A DNA stretch of 30,926 nt from an uncultured Gammaproteobacteria bacterium (GTDB lineage Bacteria > Pseudomonadota > Gammaproteobacteria > CAIUAS01): positions 1-30,926 of the forward strand of contig CAIUAS010000218.1 in the NCBI GenBank assembly GCA_903897205.1. The letters run 5' to 3'. The position numbers and the translations under genes were made by a program. Below the pieces are notes generated by a model. That model was not told where the DNA came from. It was given only the letters and a program-made list of their open reading frames with translations, and ran no database searches. Every line of letters begins with the position of its first letter. Position 1 is the first letter of the stretch. Positions 6,280 through 15,252 of this stretch are shown here, piece by piece.

Positions 6280-9200
6280 TTATAACTTTAATTCACTACT
6301 ATTAACTAAATTGCTTGCTATTGCTTCGGGTTTTATTGCTATGGTGTTATCACAATCGCTGCCGCCATTTTCTTTAGCGCTGCCAGCAACGGTACAAGCC
6401 AAGGTTTTTTTCTCATAAGGTTGGTTAGTTTCATCGCTGATGGATGTTGTAGCCGCATTATTTATGATAGGAGCAACACAACCACCAGGGATTAAACAAC
6501 CATTAAATACAAAGTCTCCTAAGGCGTCAGTCGCTAATCGTGCTAGCATTGCGGCAAATTCGGTGTTGACGCCTGCTATGGAACCATAAAGTTCGCCACC
6601 ATTTTTTCCGTCTAATAACAGTGTTTGAGCGGTGATATGAAGGGCAAGTTTATTAAGGCCGTTAAGATAAATATTATCGCCTTGGATAGTGCCAATGATG
6701 GCATTGTTAGTAACGCTGATATCGTCACTGGCCATTAAACCATGACTAAGATTAGTTGTTCCATTGCCTTGATATTGCGTGAAATTGCCCACTTGTAGTA
6801 ATGCTGCCGATGAAACGTTATGGGCATTATTAATAATAAGATTAGTCAGTGGTGTATTGCTGCCAACTAAATTTCCGAAGTAAATATCGCCATGATTAGC
6901 GGTCAAGATTAAATTATGCAGGCCATCTAATTTATTATTGATATTAATATTGCCTGCTAAGCTGGTTAATCGAATGGTGTCTGTTGTTAATAAAACATTG
7001 TCGTTTAAATTAATATGGCTATAGGTGGTGATATTGGCGCCTAAATAACTGGTGCCCCCCGTGTCGGTATTAAGTGCATAAATGGGAACTTGGCCGCCAA
7101 TGTCAGCGGTAAAATAAGTAATGCCTGTGTTATCAATGCTAAGGCTATGCATACCTAGCGCATCGTCATTGACTTGCTTGAGTGAGATAAAACCATGGTT
7201 GGAAGACAATGTAACATTTGCGCCTAAAATAATAGGGGCATTGAATTGTTGCGTATCGCTGGTGTGAATAATATTGCCGTTTAAGTAAGCGGAAAGGCCA
7301 TTAATAGTAAGGCTGGTTAATGGCGAGCCATTATTACCAACATTGCTATCAAAGGTTATGTGGCCATTAGTCGCGTTAAGTGTTAAATCATGTGCATCAT
7401 CAATAGTGCCTCCAAAAGTTAAATTACCGTTATTTGAGGTCAGTGTTGAATTGGCCAATAGATGAATAGCGCCATTGTAAGTTTGATCGTTGATAGTGTT
7501 AATCACGCCGTTATTAATAAAGTAAGTGGTACTGGCTTGGGTCGTGGTGATGCTATTGAGTGGATCGCTATCACTGATATTATTAAGTTTTAATATCGAA
7601 GCTGAAGAAACTAAATTACCTGGTCCTTGCAAGGTACCTTGGAAATCGACCAACGGTGTACTGAGAGACAGGGTGGTATTGTCTGCAAAAGTAACGGTAT
7701 TAGTAAAGCTAAGACCATTTTCGCCACTCATAGTGCTATCGTTCGTAATATCAATGAGGTTAGGTAAGGTAACGCCAGGGCTGACGCTGGCTTGCAGTTC
7801 GCCGCCTTTCAAAGTCAAAGTTCCTGTGCCAAAAGCATTATCGTTGCCTGCTTGCAGGATGCCGCTGTTAAGAATGGTACTGCCCGTATAAGTGTTGTTA
7901 TTGGAAACGGTTAAGGTGCCATTGCTGTTACTTAGGCTGCCTGTTCCGGTGATGATGCCGCTTAAGGTTGTATGGGCTGAGTTGGTAACATCCAGGGTAG
8001 TAGAAGGGATGTTGACAGTGCCTATGGTGATGGGTCCAGACAGTGTTAAATCATTGTCGCCACCTATGGTTGGTGTTCCTGAAACGATAAAGCTGTTGTT
8101 ACCAAATATTGATTCGCCGTTAAAGAGTGATTCAACGGTACCACCTTTTAGTACCAGGCTGCCTGTGCCAAAAGGATTATTAGCTGCATTGCCTTGTAAG
8201 GTGCCGCTATTAAGCGTAGTGCTGCCCGTATAAGTGTTGCTATTGGAGACGGTTAAGGTGCCATTGCTGTTGCTTAGGCTGCCTGTTCCGGTGATGATGC
8301 CGCTTAAGGTTGTATGGGCTGAGTTGGTAACGTCCAAGCCAACAGAAGGAGCATTGACAGTGCCTATGGTAATTGGTCCAGACAGTGTTAAATCATTGTC
8401 GCCACCTAGGGTTACATCTCCGCCAACGATAATTTGATTGGCCAAGCTGGCTGAAGTATTTGCCAGTAAAGTGCCGCCATTAAGTGTGACAGTGCCACTG
8501 CCTAGTGCGCCGCTACTGACACCAAGTTCTAAAGTGCCGTCGTTTAAGGTGGTGGTCCATGAATAGTCATGGTTGTCGTAATTGAATAGCGCCGTACCAG
8601 CCGATTGCACCATACTTCCAGTGCCTTCGACCTGACCGTTGAAAGTGGTGGTGCCGCTGCCGTTTAGTGTTAGCGTATGTCCATTCAGATCTACGCTGCT
8701 GTTAAAGAAATTATTACCCGTAGTATCGTTCACTGTGATTGGTATGGAGCCATTCAGGGTGACGGGCGCATTAAAGGTGGCGCCTGCATTAGTGACGACA
8801 GTATTGCCTAAGATAGTCGAGCCATTTTGGTTGCTAATGAGCAGTGAAGACAAGGCATTGTTCCAGCCAGCGCCGCCATGTAAGTTAATGGTGCCGCTGG
8901 TGTTGAGCGCCAATGAATGAGGTGAACTGTTAGGAGCGCTATCAATATTAGTAAAAGTTAGATCACTGTTGCCGCCATTAATGGTGACATCGTGATAGAG
9001 TAAAATGGAACTGTCGGATGAAAAGCCGGTAGTGACGTTGATATTTCTAAGGGCAAGCTCGGCAGTTCCTTGGCTGTTGCTGAGAGTAAGAGACTTAACG
9101 TCTATATCGCCATTCAAAATAGTAGTGCCACTAGCGTTTAATGTTAATGAATGAGGTGAGCTATTAGGATCGCTATCAATATTAGTAAAAGCCAGATTGC

Positions 9201-12200
9201 TGTTGCCGCCATTAATGGTGACATCGTGATAGAGTAAAATGGGGCTGTTGGATAAAAGGCCGTCAGTGACCGTGATATTACTAAGGCCAAGCTTGGTAGT
9301 TCCTAGACTGTTGGCGAGACTAAGGGAGTTAATGTCTATGTTGCCATTGAGGGAAACTTCGTTACTTGAATTTATCGTAAGGTCCCCAGCACCATTGACA
9401 GTGGTGTCGAAGGTAATATTGCCGGTGCCGCTATTGATTGTGATGTTACCAACGATGTTTACAGGGCCTTGAAAATTGATATTGCCATCGTCAGTTGTTA
9501 AATTTCCGTTAAGTGTATAGGTCGTGTCATTGCGAGTCAGGAAATTAACATTATTATTATTGCTTAAGGAAATATTAGAGCCGCTGCCTGTATATAAAAT
9601 GCCACTATCGCTCAAGCTTCCTTTGGCGGTAATTAAACTGCTATTCGATAAAGTATTGGAAGGATACCAGCCGATAACGGTGTTCCCGTAAATATCGAAT
9701 CCAGTTATATTTGGGTTTGTACTAGTAGCGCCAGCAACCGATGTGCCTTGTACGCTGCCGCCGCTGGGAATATAGGCTAATAAAAGATTGCCGCTGCTGA
9801 AGGTGCCGTTGGGTGCTAGGTAATAATAAGCGCCATTAGCGCCTGACATAACACTGGTCAGGCTGACACCATTTTTGGCAATAGCCACAGTTTGCCCGGC
9901 ACTTGACGTTAAGCCTTGGTCGGAGTAAATGGTGCCAGAAATTACTTGTGGAATGCCTGTATAAGAGGCTTGCAAGTAAGGATAAGAGTTGCCTTCAATA
10001 ATCGCCCAGATATTACTAAAATTCCATGTGCTAAAGCTGCTTTGAGTCATCATTTGGCTGGTGTTTAAGCCTGTGATGCCGCTTGGGCTTGAGTCTCCGC
10101 CAACCCCATTGGTTGGGCCAGAGGTTTGCTTGTCCCAAAAATTATTGCTGAAACCAGAAGTGGTAGTCGTAGAACCAATCAGTCCTCCTGTATAAGCATC
10201 GCCTCCTACTACGTAACCTGCATTGTAGTTATTGCTGATTGTTGCAGCGCTACCACCAATTGCTGGATTTACTAAACCGATTAAACCGCCAACACTACTT
10301 GTTCCGACTACATAACCTGTATTGTAGTTGTTGTTGAGTGTTAAGTTAGCCCCGCTATTTGGATTCGCTAAACCAATTAAACCGCCAACATCACTTGTTC
10401 CAGATACGTGGCCAGTATTATAGGAACTACTAATCGAGCCGCCATAGGCTAATCCGACTAAGCCACCGGCATAAATAGTCCCGTTTATGTTTCCGGTATT
10501 AAAAGATTGGGTGATAGTGCCATTGTTAAGTCCTGTTATACCACCAGCACTATTGCCGTCTTCGTTGTTTGTACCTCCGGTTATGCTGGTGACAGTGCCT
10601 GTGTTATAAGCGTTGCTGATTGAGCCGTTGTTTTCACCTGCCAGGCCACCAATCTCATTTCCGCCTTGTATCGCGCCGGTATTATAGGAGTTTGAGATGG
10701 TCGAAGCATTCGTTAGAACGCCGACTAAGCCACCTACTCGTCCATCATCAGCATTAACGGTCGCAGCATTATAGCTGTTGGTTAAGGTAGAAGGACTTCC
10801 TTCGCCTTCAAGCATTCCAATAATACCGCCAACCGCATTGAAACCACTGACATTACCGGTAACATAAACATTGTCGATGGAATTACCGTTATAAGCGTTT
10901 CCTATTAAGCCACCTACATTATATTCCCCCGTGATATTGACATTAGTCAGGCCAAGATTTGCAATAGTTGCATTGTGGGTGTAACCAAATAAGCCGACGT
11001 CGTCAGAGTTGCTGTTAATGGTTAAGTGATCGATAGTATGGTTCATACCATCAAATTTACCGGTGAACCGTACAGTACTGTTGCCAATAGGGCTAAAATT
11101 AGAGATGCTACTTAAGTCAAGATCGGTGGCTAAGGCCAGGTTTTGGTTCCAGGTGGTGGATATCGCGCTGATATCTGTTAGTTGTTGTACGGTATTAATG
11201 AGCATATAGGCAGTCAGTGTAGCGCCACTGCTGCCAAGGTTAACATTGCTGCTGAAATTAGTCGGTGAGCTATAGTTATGATGAGTAGGATTATAATAAA
11301 TGCTCACGTTTCCTGTGCTACCGCTAAAGTTAACATTTTGTCCACTGAATGTTACTGTGCCTTCGTCTAAAGAATTAGCTGCTCGGCCTGCTTGTAAAAC
11401 CAAGTTACCACTACCGGCTGAGTGCGTAATTGTAGCCCCTGAATTAAATTGCATTTGATCAGCTACCAGGCTCAAACTAGTATTGCCTGTCCAGCTAATA
11501 GCTACCGCACCATCAGTAGCACTGGTGCCATTGATAGTCATTCTTTCAATGTTGCCGGGGCCTTGTGTCGTAGAGTCATAAGTGCTAATGACTAGATTGT
11601 TAGTTAATAATTGCTTATTGATATAGCCATCTGTAACAGTATCCCAACTGGTTGGAGTAGCGATGCTTGCATTGTGCATGATAGTTACAACGCCTGGATC
11701 TAATAATAAGGTGCCGGCGTAACCATTCGGTGCACTTAAATCAACAGTTTGACCGATCCACAAATGATTGGCGCTGGAAATTTCAGCATTACCGCCATTG
11801 CCGCGTAAGGCGCCTCCACGAGCAGACAAAGCACCATTAAACAGGGTTTCTTGATTTGACCAGATGCTGATATCGCCACCATTGCCGGAAGTAATGGTAG
11901 AAGCATCAATCACACTGCCATTTTCAATTGTTGTGGTGTCAGCATTTGGCACAGGGCCTGAACCTTTATGATTGCCACCGATAACGATAGAACCACCGCT
12001 CGCATCACCAGTTGCTTTTAAGCGTGCGGTGCTAGTGATATGTACATGCTTGCCAGTGACTTGTATTGTTCCTGCCGTTTCTCCCTGATTTAAGCCAGAC
12101 ACATCAAGCGTACCCGATACGCTGGTAACCCCTTCGTTTCCACCCGCTAGAATAATACTGCCTTTGTTGCCAGCTAAGGTTTTTGCCTCAATGACGCCGT

Positions 12201-12996
12201 CCATATTGATAGCGTTATCGACTATATTTTCTGCGGTTTGAGCAGTAAGTACTACCTTGCCACCGTTAGCATAAATCTGGCCACTATTGGCTACCCCACT
12301 TTTCATTAATTGGCCATCAGGTGTAAAAGTAGCTTGGCTGACTTTGGTGCCTGTGGCGAATTGAATGGTTTCATCGCCTTGTAAATCAACGGTAAACTCA
12401 GTGCCAGAAGCCAAGGCAACCGTGCCAAGGTTGGCTACAATTTTGCCGTTATTTTGTACGCTGGGAGCGACAAGTGCTGTCAAGCCACGATCGGCTACGG
12501 TAATGGTACCTTCGTTTACAATACCTTTATTAAAATTAGGATCTTGTACAAAATGATAATTACCATTTAAGAAATCGTTGTCTTTAATATTGGCGGTCGA
12601 TGCAATAAGGCCAGCGACATCGACTTGGCTATTAGGCCCAAAAATAATGCCCGAAGGGTTAAGCAGCATAATTTTACCATTAGCAGATAATTTACCCATA
12701 ATGCGTGAAGCTTGATTGCCAGTGACGCGATTTAAAGTAATAGAGCTGCTGCTAGGTTGCTGAAAGTGGGTGTGTTCATTAGTGTCTATGCTAAAGCCTT
12801 GCCAATTAATAATGGCTTTATCAGTGCTTTGATTTATTTGCGTGAGGCCAGGGCTTTGATTAATCGTTGCTCCGCCGGCGATAACTACGCCATTTTGAGG
12901 ATTAGCGTAGAGCGGATTTATAAAAATCGTGTAGCTGAATAAGGTGACACAGCTTAATGTCAGCAATTTTTTCAAAATAATGGCGCGCATAAACAT
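6280..12996 (-). CDS. Two-partner secretion exoprotein TpsA (filamentous haemagglutinin-like, GLUG repeats)
   Basis: Large secreted beta-helical protein, probably an adhesin or surface filament, exported by the TpsB pore encoded just upstream. In order: signal peptide (1-31, ending NPLYA); TPS secretion domain (about 32-145) with INWQGFSI, FQQPSSSSITLNRVTG and the NPSG form of the NPNG motif (113-116); a long repetitive beta-helix; about ten GLUG-type repeats (about 670-950, xGGLIGxxx); a region of SGTIYSDQG type (about 1015-1110); a 78-residue duplication (about 1240-1360); autotransporter-type beta-strand repeats (about 1510-1755, NTYTGSTTLNSGTLQ); and a C-terminal part with four Cys (NGCLIPGGC, CTVAG...CDN). 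There are 2238 residues from this start. The start is chosen because GGTGA lies 5 nt before it and it yields a normal signal peptide; the frame is open to an ATG at 13038. No VENN motif, toxin tip or immunity gene is seen. Confidence 0.9.
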   Translation of the reverse strand: MFMRAIILKKLLTLSCVTLFSYTIFINPLYANPQNGVVIAGGATINQSPGLTQINQSTDKAIINWQGFSIDTNEHTHFQQPSSSSITLNRVTGNQASRIMGKLSANGKIMLLNPSGIIFGPNSQVDVAGLIASTANIKDNDFLNGNYHFVQDPNFNKGIVNEGTITVADRGLTALVAPSVQNNGKIVANLGTVALASGTEFTVDLQGDETIQFATGTKVSQATFTPDGQLMKSGVANSGQIYANGGKVVLTAQTAENIVDNAINMDGVIEAKTLAGNKGSIILAGGNEGVTSVSGTLDVSGLNQGETAGTIQVTGKHVHITSTARLKATGDASGGSIVIGGNHKGSGPVPNADTTTIENGSVIDASTITSGNGGDISIWSNQETLFNGALSARGGALRGNGGNAEISSANHLWIGQTVDLSAPNGYAGTLLLDPGVVTIMHNASIATPTSWDTVTDGYINKQLLTNNLVISTYDSTTQGPGNIERMTINGTSATDGAVAISWTGNTSLSLVADQMQFNSGATITHSAGSGNLVLQAGRAANSLDEGTVTFSGQNVNFSGSTGNVSIYYNPTHHNYSSPTNFSSNVNLGSSGATLTAYMLINTVQQLTDISAISTTWNQNLALATDLDLSSISNFSPIGNSTVRFTGKFDGMNHTIDHLTINSNSDDVGLFGYTHNATIANLGLTNVNITGEYNVGGLIGNAYNGNSIDNVYVTGNVSGFNAVGGIIGMLEGEGSPSTLTNSYNAATVNADDGRVGGLVGVLTNASTISNSYNTGAIQGGNEIGGLAGENNGSISNAYNTGTVTSITGGTNNEDGNSAGGITGLNNGTITQSFNTGNINGTIYAGGLVGLAYGGSISSSYNTGHVSGTSDVGGLIGLANPNSGANLTLNNNYNTGYVVGTSSVGGLIGLVNPAIGGSAATISNNYNAGYVVGGDAYTGGLIGSTTTTSGFSNNFWDKQTSGPTNGVGGDSSPSGITGLNTSQMMTQSSFSTWNFSNIWAIIEGNSYPYLQASYTGIPQVISGTIYSDQGLTSSAGQTVAIAKNGVSLTSVMSGANGAYYYLAPNGTFSSGNLLLAYIPSGGSVQGTSVAGATSTNPNITGFDIYGNTVIGWYPSNTLSNSSLITAKGSLSDSGILYTGSGSNISLSNNNNVNFLTRNDTTYTLNGNLTTDDGNINFQGPVNIVGNITINSGTGNITFDTTVNGAGDLTINSSNEVSLNGNIDINSLSLANSLGTTKLGLSNITVTDGLLSNSPILLYHDVTINGGNSNLAFTNIDSDPNSSPHSLTLNASGTTILNGDIDVKSLTLSNSQGTAELALRNINVTTGFSSDSSILLYHDVTINGGNSDLTFTNIDSAPNSSPHSLALNTSGTINLHGGAGWNNALSSLLISNQNGSTILGNTVVTNAGATFNAPVTLNGSIPITVNDTTGNNFFNSSVDLNGHTLTLNGSGTTTFNGQVEGTGSMVQSAGTALFNYDNHDYSWTTTLNDGTLELGVSSGALGSGTVTLNGGTLLANTSASLANQIIVGGDVTLGGDNDLTLSGPITIGTVNAPSVGLDVTNSAHTTLSGIITGTGSLSNSNGTLTVSNSNTYTGSTTLNSGTLQGNAANNPFGTGSLVLKGGTVESLFNGESIFGNNSFIVSGTPTIGGDNDLTLSGPITIGTVNIPSTTLDVTNSAHTTLSGIITGTGSLSNSNGTLTVSNNNTYTGSTILNSGILQAGNDNAFGTGTLTLKGGELQASVSPGVTLPNLIDITNDSTMSGENGLSFTNTVTFADNTTLSLSTPLVDFQGTLQGPGNLVSSASILKLNNISDSDPLNSITTTQASTTYFINNGVINTINDQTYNGAIHLLANSTLTSNNGNLTFGGTIDDAHDLTLNATNGHITFDSNVGNNGSPLTSLTINGLSAYLNGNIIHTSDTQQFNAPIILGANVTLSSNHGFISLKQVNDDALGMHSLSIDNTGITYFTADIGGQVPIYALNTDTGGTSYLGANITTYSHINLNDNVLLTTDTIRLTSLAGNININNKLDGLHNLILTANHGDIYFGNLVGSNTPLTNLIINNAHNVSSAALLQVGNFTQYQGNGTTNLSHGLMASDDISVTNNAIIGTIQGDNIYLNGLNKLALHITAQTLLLDGKNGGELYGSIAGVNTEFAAMLARLATDALGDFVFNGCLIPGGCVAPIINNAATTSISDETNQPYEKKTLACTVAGSAKENGGSDCDNTIAIKPEAIASNLVNSSELKL
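7879..8409 (-). repeat. 114-residue repeat unit within tpsA, two near-identical DNA copies
   Basis: About 190 bp at 7879-8067 recur at 8221-8409, an exact offset of 342 bp (114 codons), with more than 90% identity by eye. Both encode the autotransporter-type beta-strand motif LSGPITIGTVN...LDVTNSAHTTLSGI and GSLSNSNGTLTVSN. A third, more divergent copy of the following TGS...LNSG segment lies alongside. Confidence 0.85.
8920..9270 (-). repeat. 78-residue tandem duplication within tpsA
   Basis: The segment 8920-9036 recurs at 9154-9270 with an offset of 234 bp (78 codons). Both encode ILLYHDVTINGGNS and FTNIDS.PNSSPHSL. The two copies differ at scattered positions, so the duplication is not very recent. 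Confidence 0.8.
10150..10990 (-). repeat. GLUG-type repeat array within tpsA
   Basis: About ten imperfect units of 25-35 codons, each with a G-G-(L/I)-x-G core (VGGLIGN, VGGIIGM, VGGLVGV, IGGLAGE, AGGITGL, AGGLVGL, VGGLIGL twice, TGGLIGS) and SYNTG or NNYNTGYV between the cores. GLUG units occur in bacterial surface and adhesion proteins and in some IgA-peptidase-associated proteins. Confidence 0.8.
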
Positions 12997-13028
12997 GGTT
13001 TTCACCGTTATTAACCATGCTGGCGCGC
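12994..13028 (-). promoter_or_regulatory. Inverted repeat enclosing the tpsA ribosome-binding site
   Basis: CATGGTT (12994-13000) and AACCATG (13013-13019) pair over 7 bp with the GGTGA ribosome-binding site in the 12-nt loop and the chosen ATG (12996-12994) inside the stem. A GCGCGC palindrome flanks each side (12983-12988 and 13023-13028). It could tune translation of tpsA, but this is inference. Confidence 0.3.
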
Positions 13029-13094
13029 ACACATCCATCCAGCAAATTAAGCAGCTCTACATCCAAATTGTAAGCCGCTATCTATTTATTGTTA

Positions 13095-13108
13095 TATAAC
13101 TAGTTATA
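13095..13108. promoter_or_regulatory. 14-bp perfect palindrome upstream of tpsA
   Basis: TATAACTAGTTATA, between the terminator of tpsB and the tpsA start. On the minus strand TATAAC could act as a -10 element, so this may be an operator or promoter part for tpsA. No good -35 was found at standard spacing. Confidence 0.25.
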
Positions 13109-13156
13109 GCCAATTTTGAAAAAAATGCCAGTCAGATAAAAGTTTTTAGAGATCAT

Positions 13157-13186
13157 AAAAAAACTCGGCCGTAGGAGGCCGAGTTT
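13157..13186 (-). terminator. Intrinsic terminator of tpsB
   Basis: Read on the minus strand: AAACTCGGCC (13186-13177), 6-nt loop, GGCCGAGTTT (13170-13161), then a run of T to 13157. It starts 7 nt after the tpsB stop. It separates tpsB from tpsA, so tpsA probably has its own promoter or depends on read-through. The arms are identical to those of the terminator at 27596-27624. Confidence 0.85.
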
Positions 13187-13193
13187 AAAATTA

Positions 13194-15206
13194 TTAATTG
13201 GTGAAAGAAACGTCGGTGGGCGTTAAGCCTTCATATTTAGCTTGAGGTAAGGGACTTTTCGGTATTGAGGATGTGGATGGTTCTTTATTGGATTGATTTT
13301 TTTGGGTCGCTGCCTCAATGGGGCCTGAGTTAGCTGATTCTGTTGGAATAGCTGTGGGTTTTACCGGAGTCAGGCCCGTATAAGGTGCAATGGCTTTAGC
13401 CATAAGAGGCATGCTGGGTGGCGCTGGATTAGGGTTGTTATTGCTTGGGGTATCGCCAGCTAGTGCTACTGAGAAAAATACACGAGCATCTTTATCGCTC
13501 ATGGTAGCAACGGTTCGAGTTAAAGGTTTGGCGAGCTCTAGGGTGCTAGAGAAATATTTCGTAAAGTAAGCCCGTACGCCAAGTCCCGTCGAGCTGCCGC
13601 TTTGATTAGCTGTCTGCCCATTATTATGATCAATGTTCCATACTTTGCCGATATCATAGAAAGTATAGTACTGCACATTGTTTAAAACGCGTAAGCCAGG
13701 ATAAGTGTCATAACGTATTTCAACTTTTGCAGCAATCCCTCGATCACCAGTAATTTCAGAAGGATCATAAGCCTGGCCAAATTGGCTACCACCATAACTA
13801 AATTGTTCTGCGGATAACAAGGGAGTCAAGGCGTATTGCGCTGTAACCGCTGCTAATAAAGAAAAATTCTTCGGAAGTCCTTGCAGGCGAGAGAGATTTA
13901 AGTTGGCTTTCGTATAATCACTGCGTCCATCAGGCCTTGAATTTAAAATTGAATTATCTTTACTCGCATCAAATATTTTCAGACCTTGTGATAACTGACC
14001 GCCAAGCTCGTTGATGCCTAACCAACGATCGGCTTTGTCATAAGTGGCGCCTATACGTAATGAACGAATATGATCCTCATAAAGTTTAGCATTAAAAGCA
14101 GCGAGGTCTGTTTTGTTATTTAAGGCATCTAAAGACGTGTTTAAAAATAAGCTTTGATTGCGCTCTCTAATGATGGGATAGCTAATTCCAGCTGAGACAT
14201 ATTCACTACGACCTTGCACATCAAAGGGTTCTAAATGAAAACCTGGATTGGTACGTGTGTAGTTGGCGGCAAGGTTAAAAGTAGCACCATTGGTGCCCAG
14301 CGGCGTTTTATGCGAAACATTAATATATTGTAATTCATGAGTATGCTCGGTCACCAAGCCTTGTATGCTTGTTTGATCGCCTGAGCGGAAAATGGAATTA
14401 ACACTGCTGCCTAAAGTAATTTGTTCTGGGCCTAAATATTTAGTGCCGTGATTGTCATAAGAAAGATAGCCGCTGGCAGTGTGCTGCGATGCTATAAAGG
14501 TTAAATCAGCGGCGCCAGAGGTAATATCAGAAGGTGCCATCACGTTGGTGGGCGGTTGCGCGGCACTAATAATAGTTTTGATATCCATGCCAGGGATGTC
14601 GTTAGCAAGTAAAGCATAACGTTCAAGGGTTTTAATATTCAGCGGTCGGGCTGCTTTGATATGATCACCGTAGGCTGCCAATAATTCGCGCGCACCCTTA
14701 GGGTCTCCTTGAATATCAACGCTATTAACATAGCCTTCTACTACTCGAATGTTAACAACACCACTCTTAATTTGTTGAGCGGGAATGACGGCTTTTGAAA
14801 GAATATAGCCATCACGTCTATATTTTAAAGTAATGGTATCGGCAATTTGTTGTAAATCGGCTAATGAGATGACGTGTCCTAAATAATTTTGAAACAAATT
14901 AGCAATTTGTTGGTCACCATAAACACTAGAACCGCTTACCGCTAAGCGATCTAGCTTAAAAGTAATGCGGGCAGCATCGGGTGAAATAGGCTGTGGCGTA
15001 AATTTAGGCGTTGCTGGGCCGACTGTGGCTTTAGGCATAGATTCAGGGTTAAGCATCTGAGCCACACGGGAGGCATCTACACTCGCAGGAAGTGGAAAAA
15101 CGGGATCGGCTTGAACGGCAAGCGGCAGGCTTAAGCCAACAGCAAGGTAAATTGCTGTGCGTAAACGCTGTTGAAGAATAGTTGGTTTAGTGAATTGTAG
15201 TGACAT
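13194..15206 (-). CDS. Two-partner secretion transporter TpsB (ShlB/FhaC/HecB family)
   Basis: Outer-membrane 16-strand barrel of the Omp85 superfamily that recognises the TPS domain of its partner and exports it. Signal peptide 1-33 (...LPLAVQA); a Pro-rich linker; POTRA-type domains (about 80-230; ITFKLDRLAVSGSSVYGD, KYRRDGYILSKAVIPAQQIK, VNIRVVEGYV); then the barrel (about 235-582) with SYDNHGTKYLGPEQ, SYGGSQFGQAYDPSEITGDRG (the conserved YGG and loop-6 region in its FGxxYDPSE variant) and closing strands ending ARVFFSVAL. Family members usually end with the Phe-rich last strand; this one carries about 88 further residues, rich in Pro, Ser and Thr, with a repeated GLTP motif (YTGLTPVKP, YEGLTPTDV). 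AAGGA lies 9 nt before the ATG. It precedes tpsA on the same strand, the usual B-A order. Confidence 0.92.
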   Translation of the reverse strand: MSLQFTKPTILQQRLRTAIYLAVGLSLPLAVQADPVFPLPASVDASRVAQMLNPESMPKATVGPATPKFTPQPISPDAARITFKLDRLAVSGSSVYGDQQIANLFQNYLGHVISLADLQQIADTITLKYRRDGYILSKAVIPAQQIKSGVVNIRVVEGYVNSVDIQGDPKGARELLAAYGDHIKAARPLNIKTLERYALLANDIPGMDIKTIISAAQPPTNVMAPSDITSGAADLTFIASQHTASGYLSYDNHGTKYLGPEQITLGSSVNSIFRSGDQTSIQGLVTEHTHELQYINVSHKTPLGTNGATFNLAANYTRTNPGFHLEPFDVQGRSEYVSAGISYPIIRERNQSLFLNTSLDALNNKTDLAAFNAKLYEDHIRSLRIGATYDKADRWLGINELGGQLSQGLKIFDASKDNSILNSRPDGRSDYTKANLNLSRLQGLPKNFSLLAAVTAQYALTPLLSAEQFSYGGSQFGQAYDPSEITGDRGIAAKVEIRYDTYPGLRVLNNVQYYTFYDIGKVWNIDHNNGQTANQSGSSTGLGVRAYFTKYFSSTLELAKPLTRTVATMSDKDARVFFSVALAGDTPSNNNPNPAPPSMPLMAKAIAPYTGLTPVKPTAIPTESANSGPIEAATQKNQSNKEPSTSSIPKSPLPQAKYEGLTPTDVSFTN

Positions 15207-15252
15207 AGCGAGATCCTTTTTTACAATGCGGCCGACTCTTATTTCTACTTTT

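Noticed and set aside
6280..7000. Contact-dependent inhibition (CDI) system
   Set aside because: The TpsA C-terminus has no VENN or similar toxin-junction motif and no nuclease-like tip, and no small immunity gene follows; the next gene downstream is convergent cbpM.
7526..8920. Several plus-strand open frames inside tpsA, some with repeated products
   Set aside because: They are antisense shadows of the repeats: their products are low-complexity Val/Leu/Pro-rich, they share the 342-bp offset of the tpsA repeat and lack ribosome-binding sites.
7879..10990. CRISPR-like spaced repeats
   Set aside because: The repeats are in-frame protein repeats with codon-multiple periods, not short direct repeats with unique spacers, and no cas genes are present.
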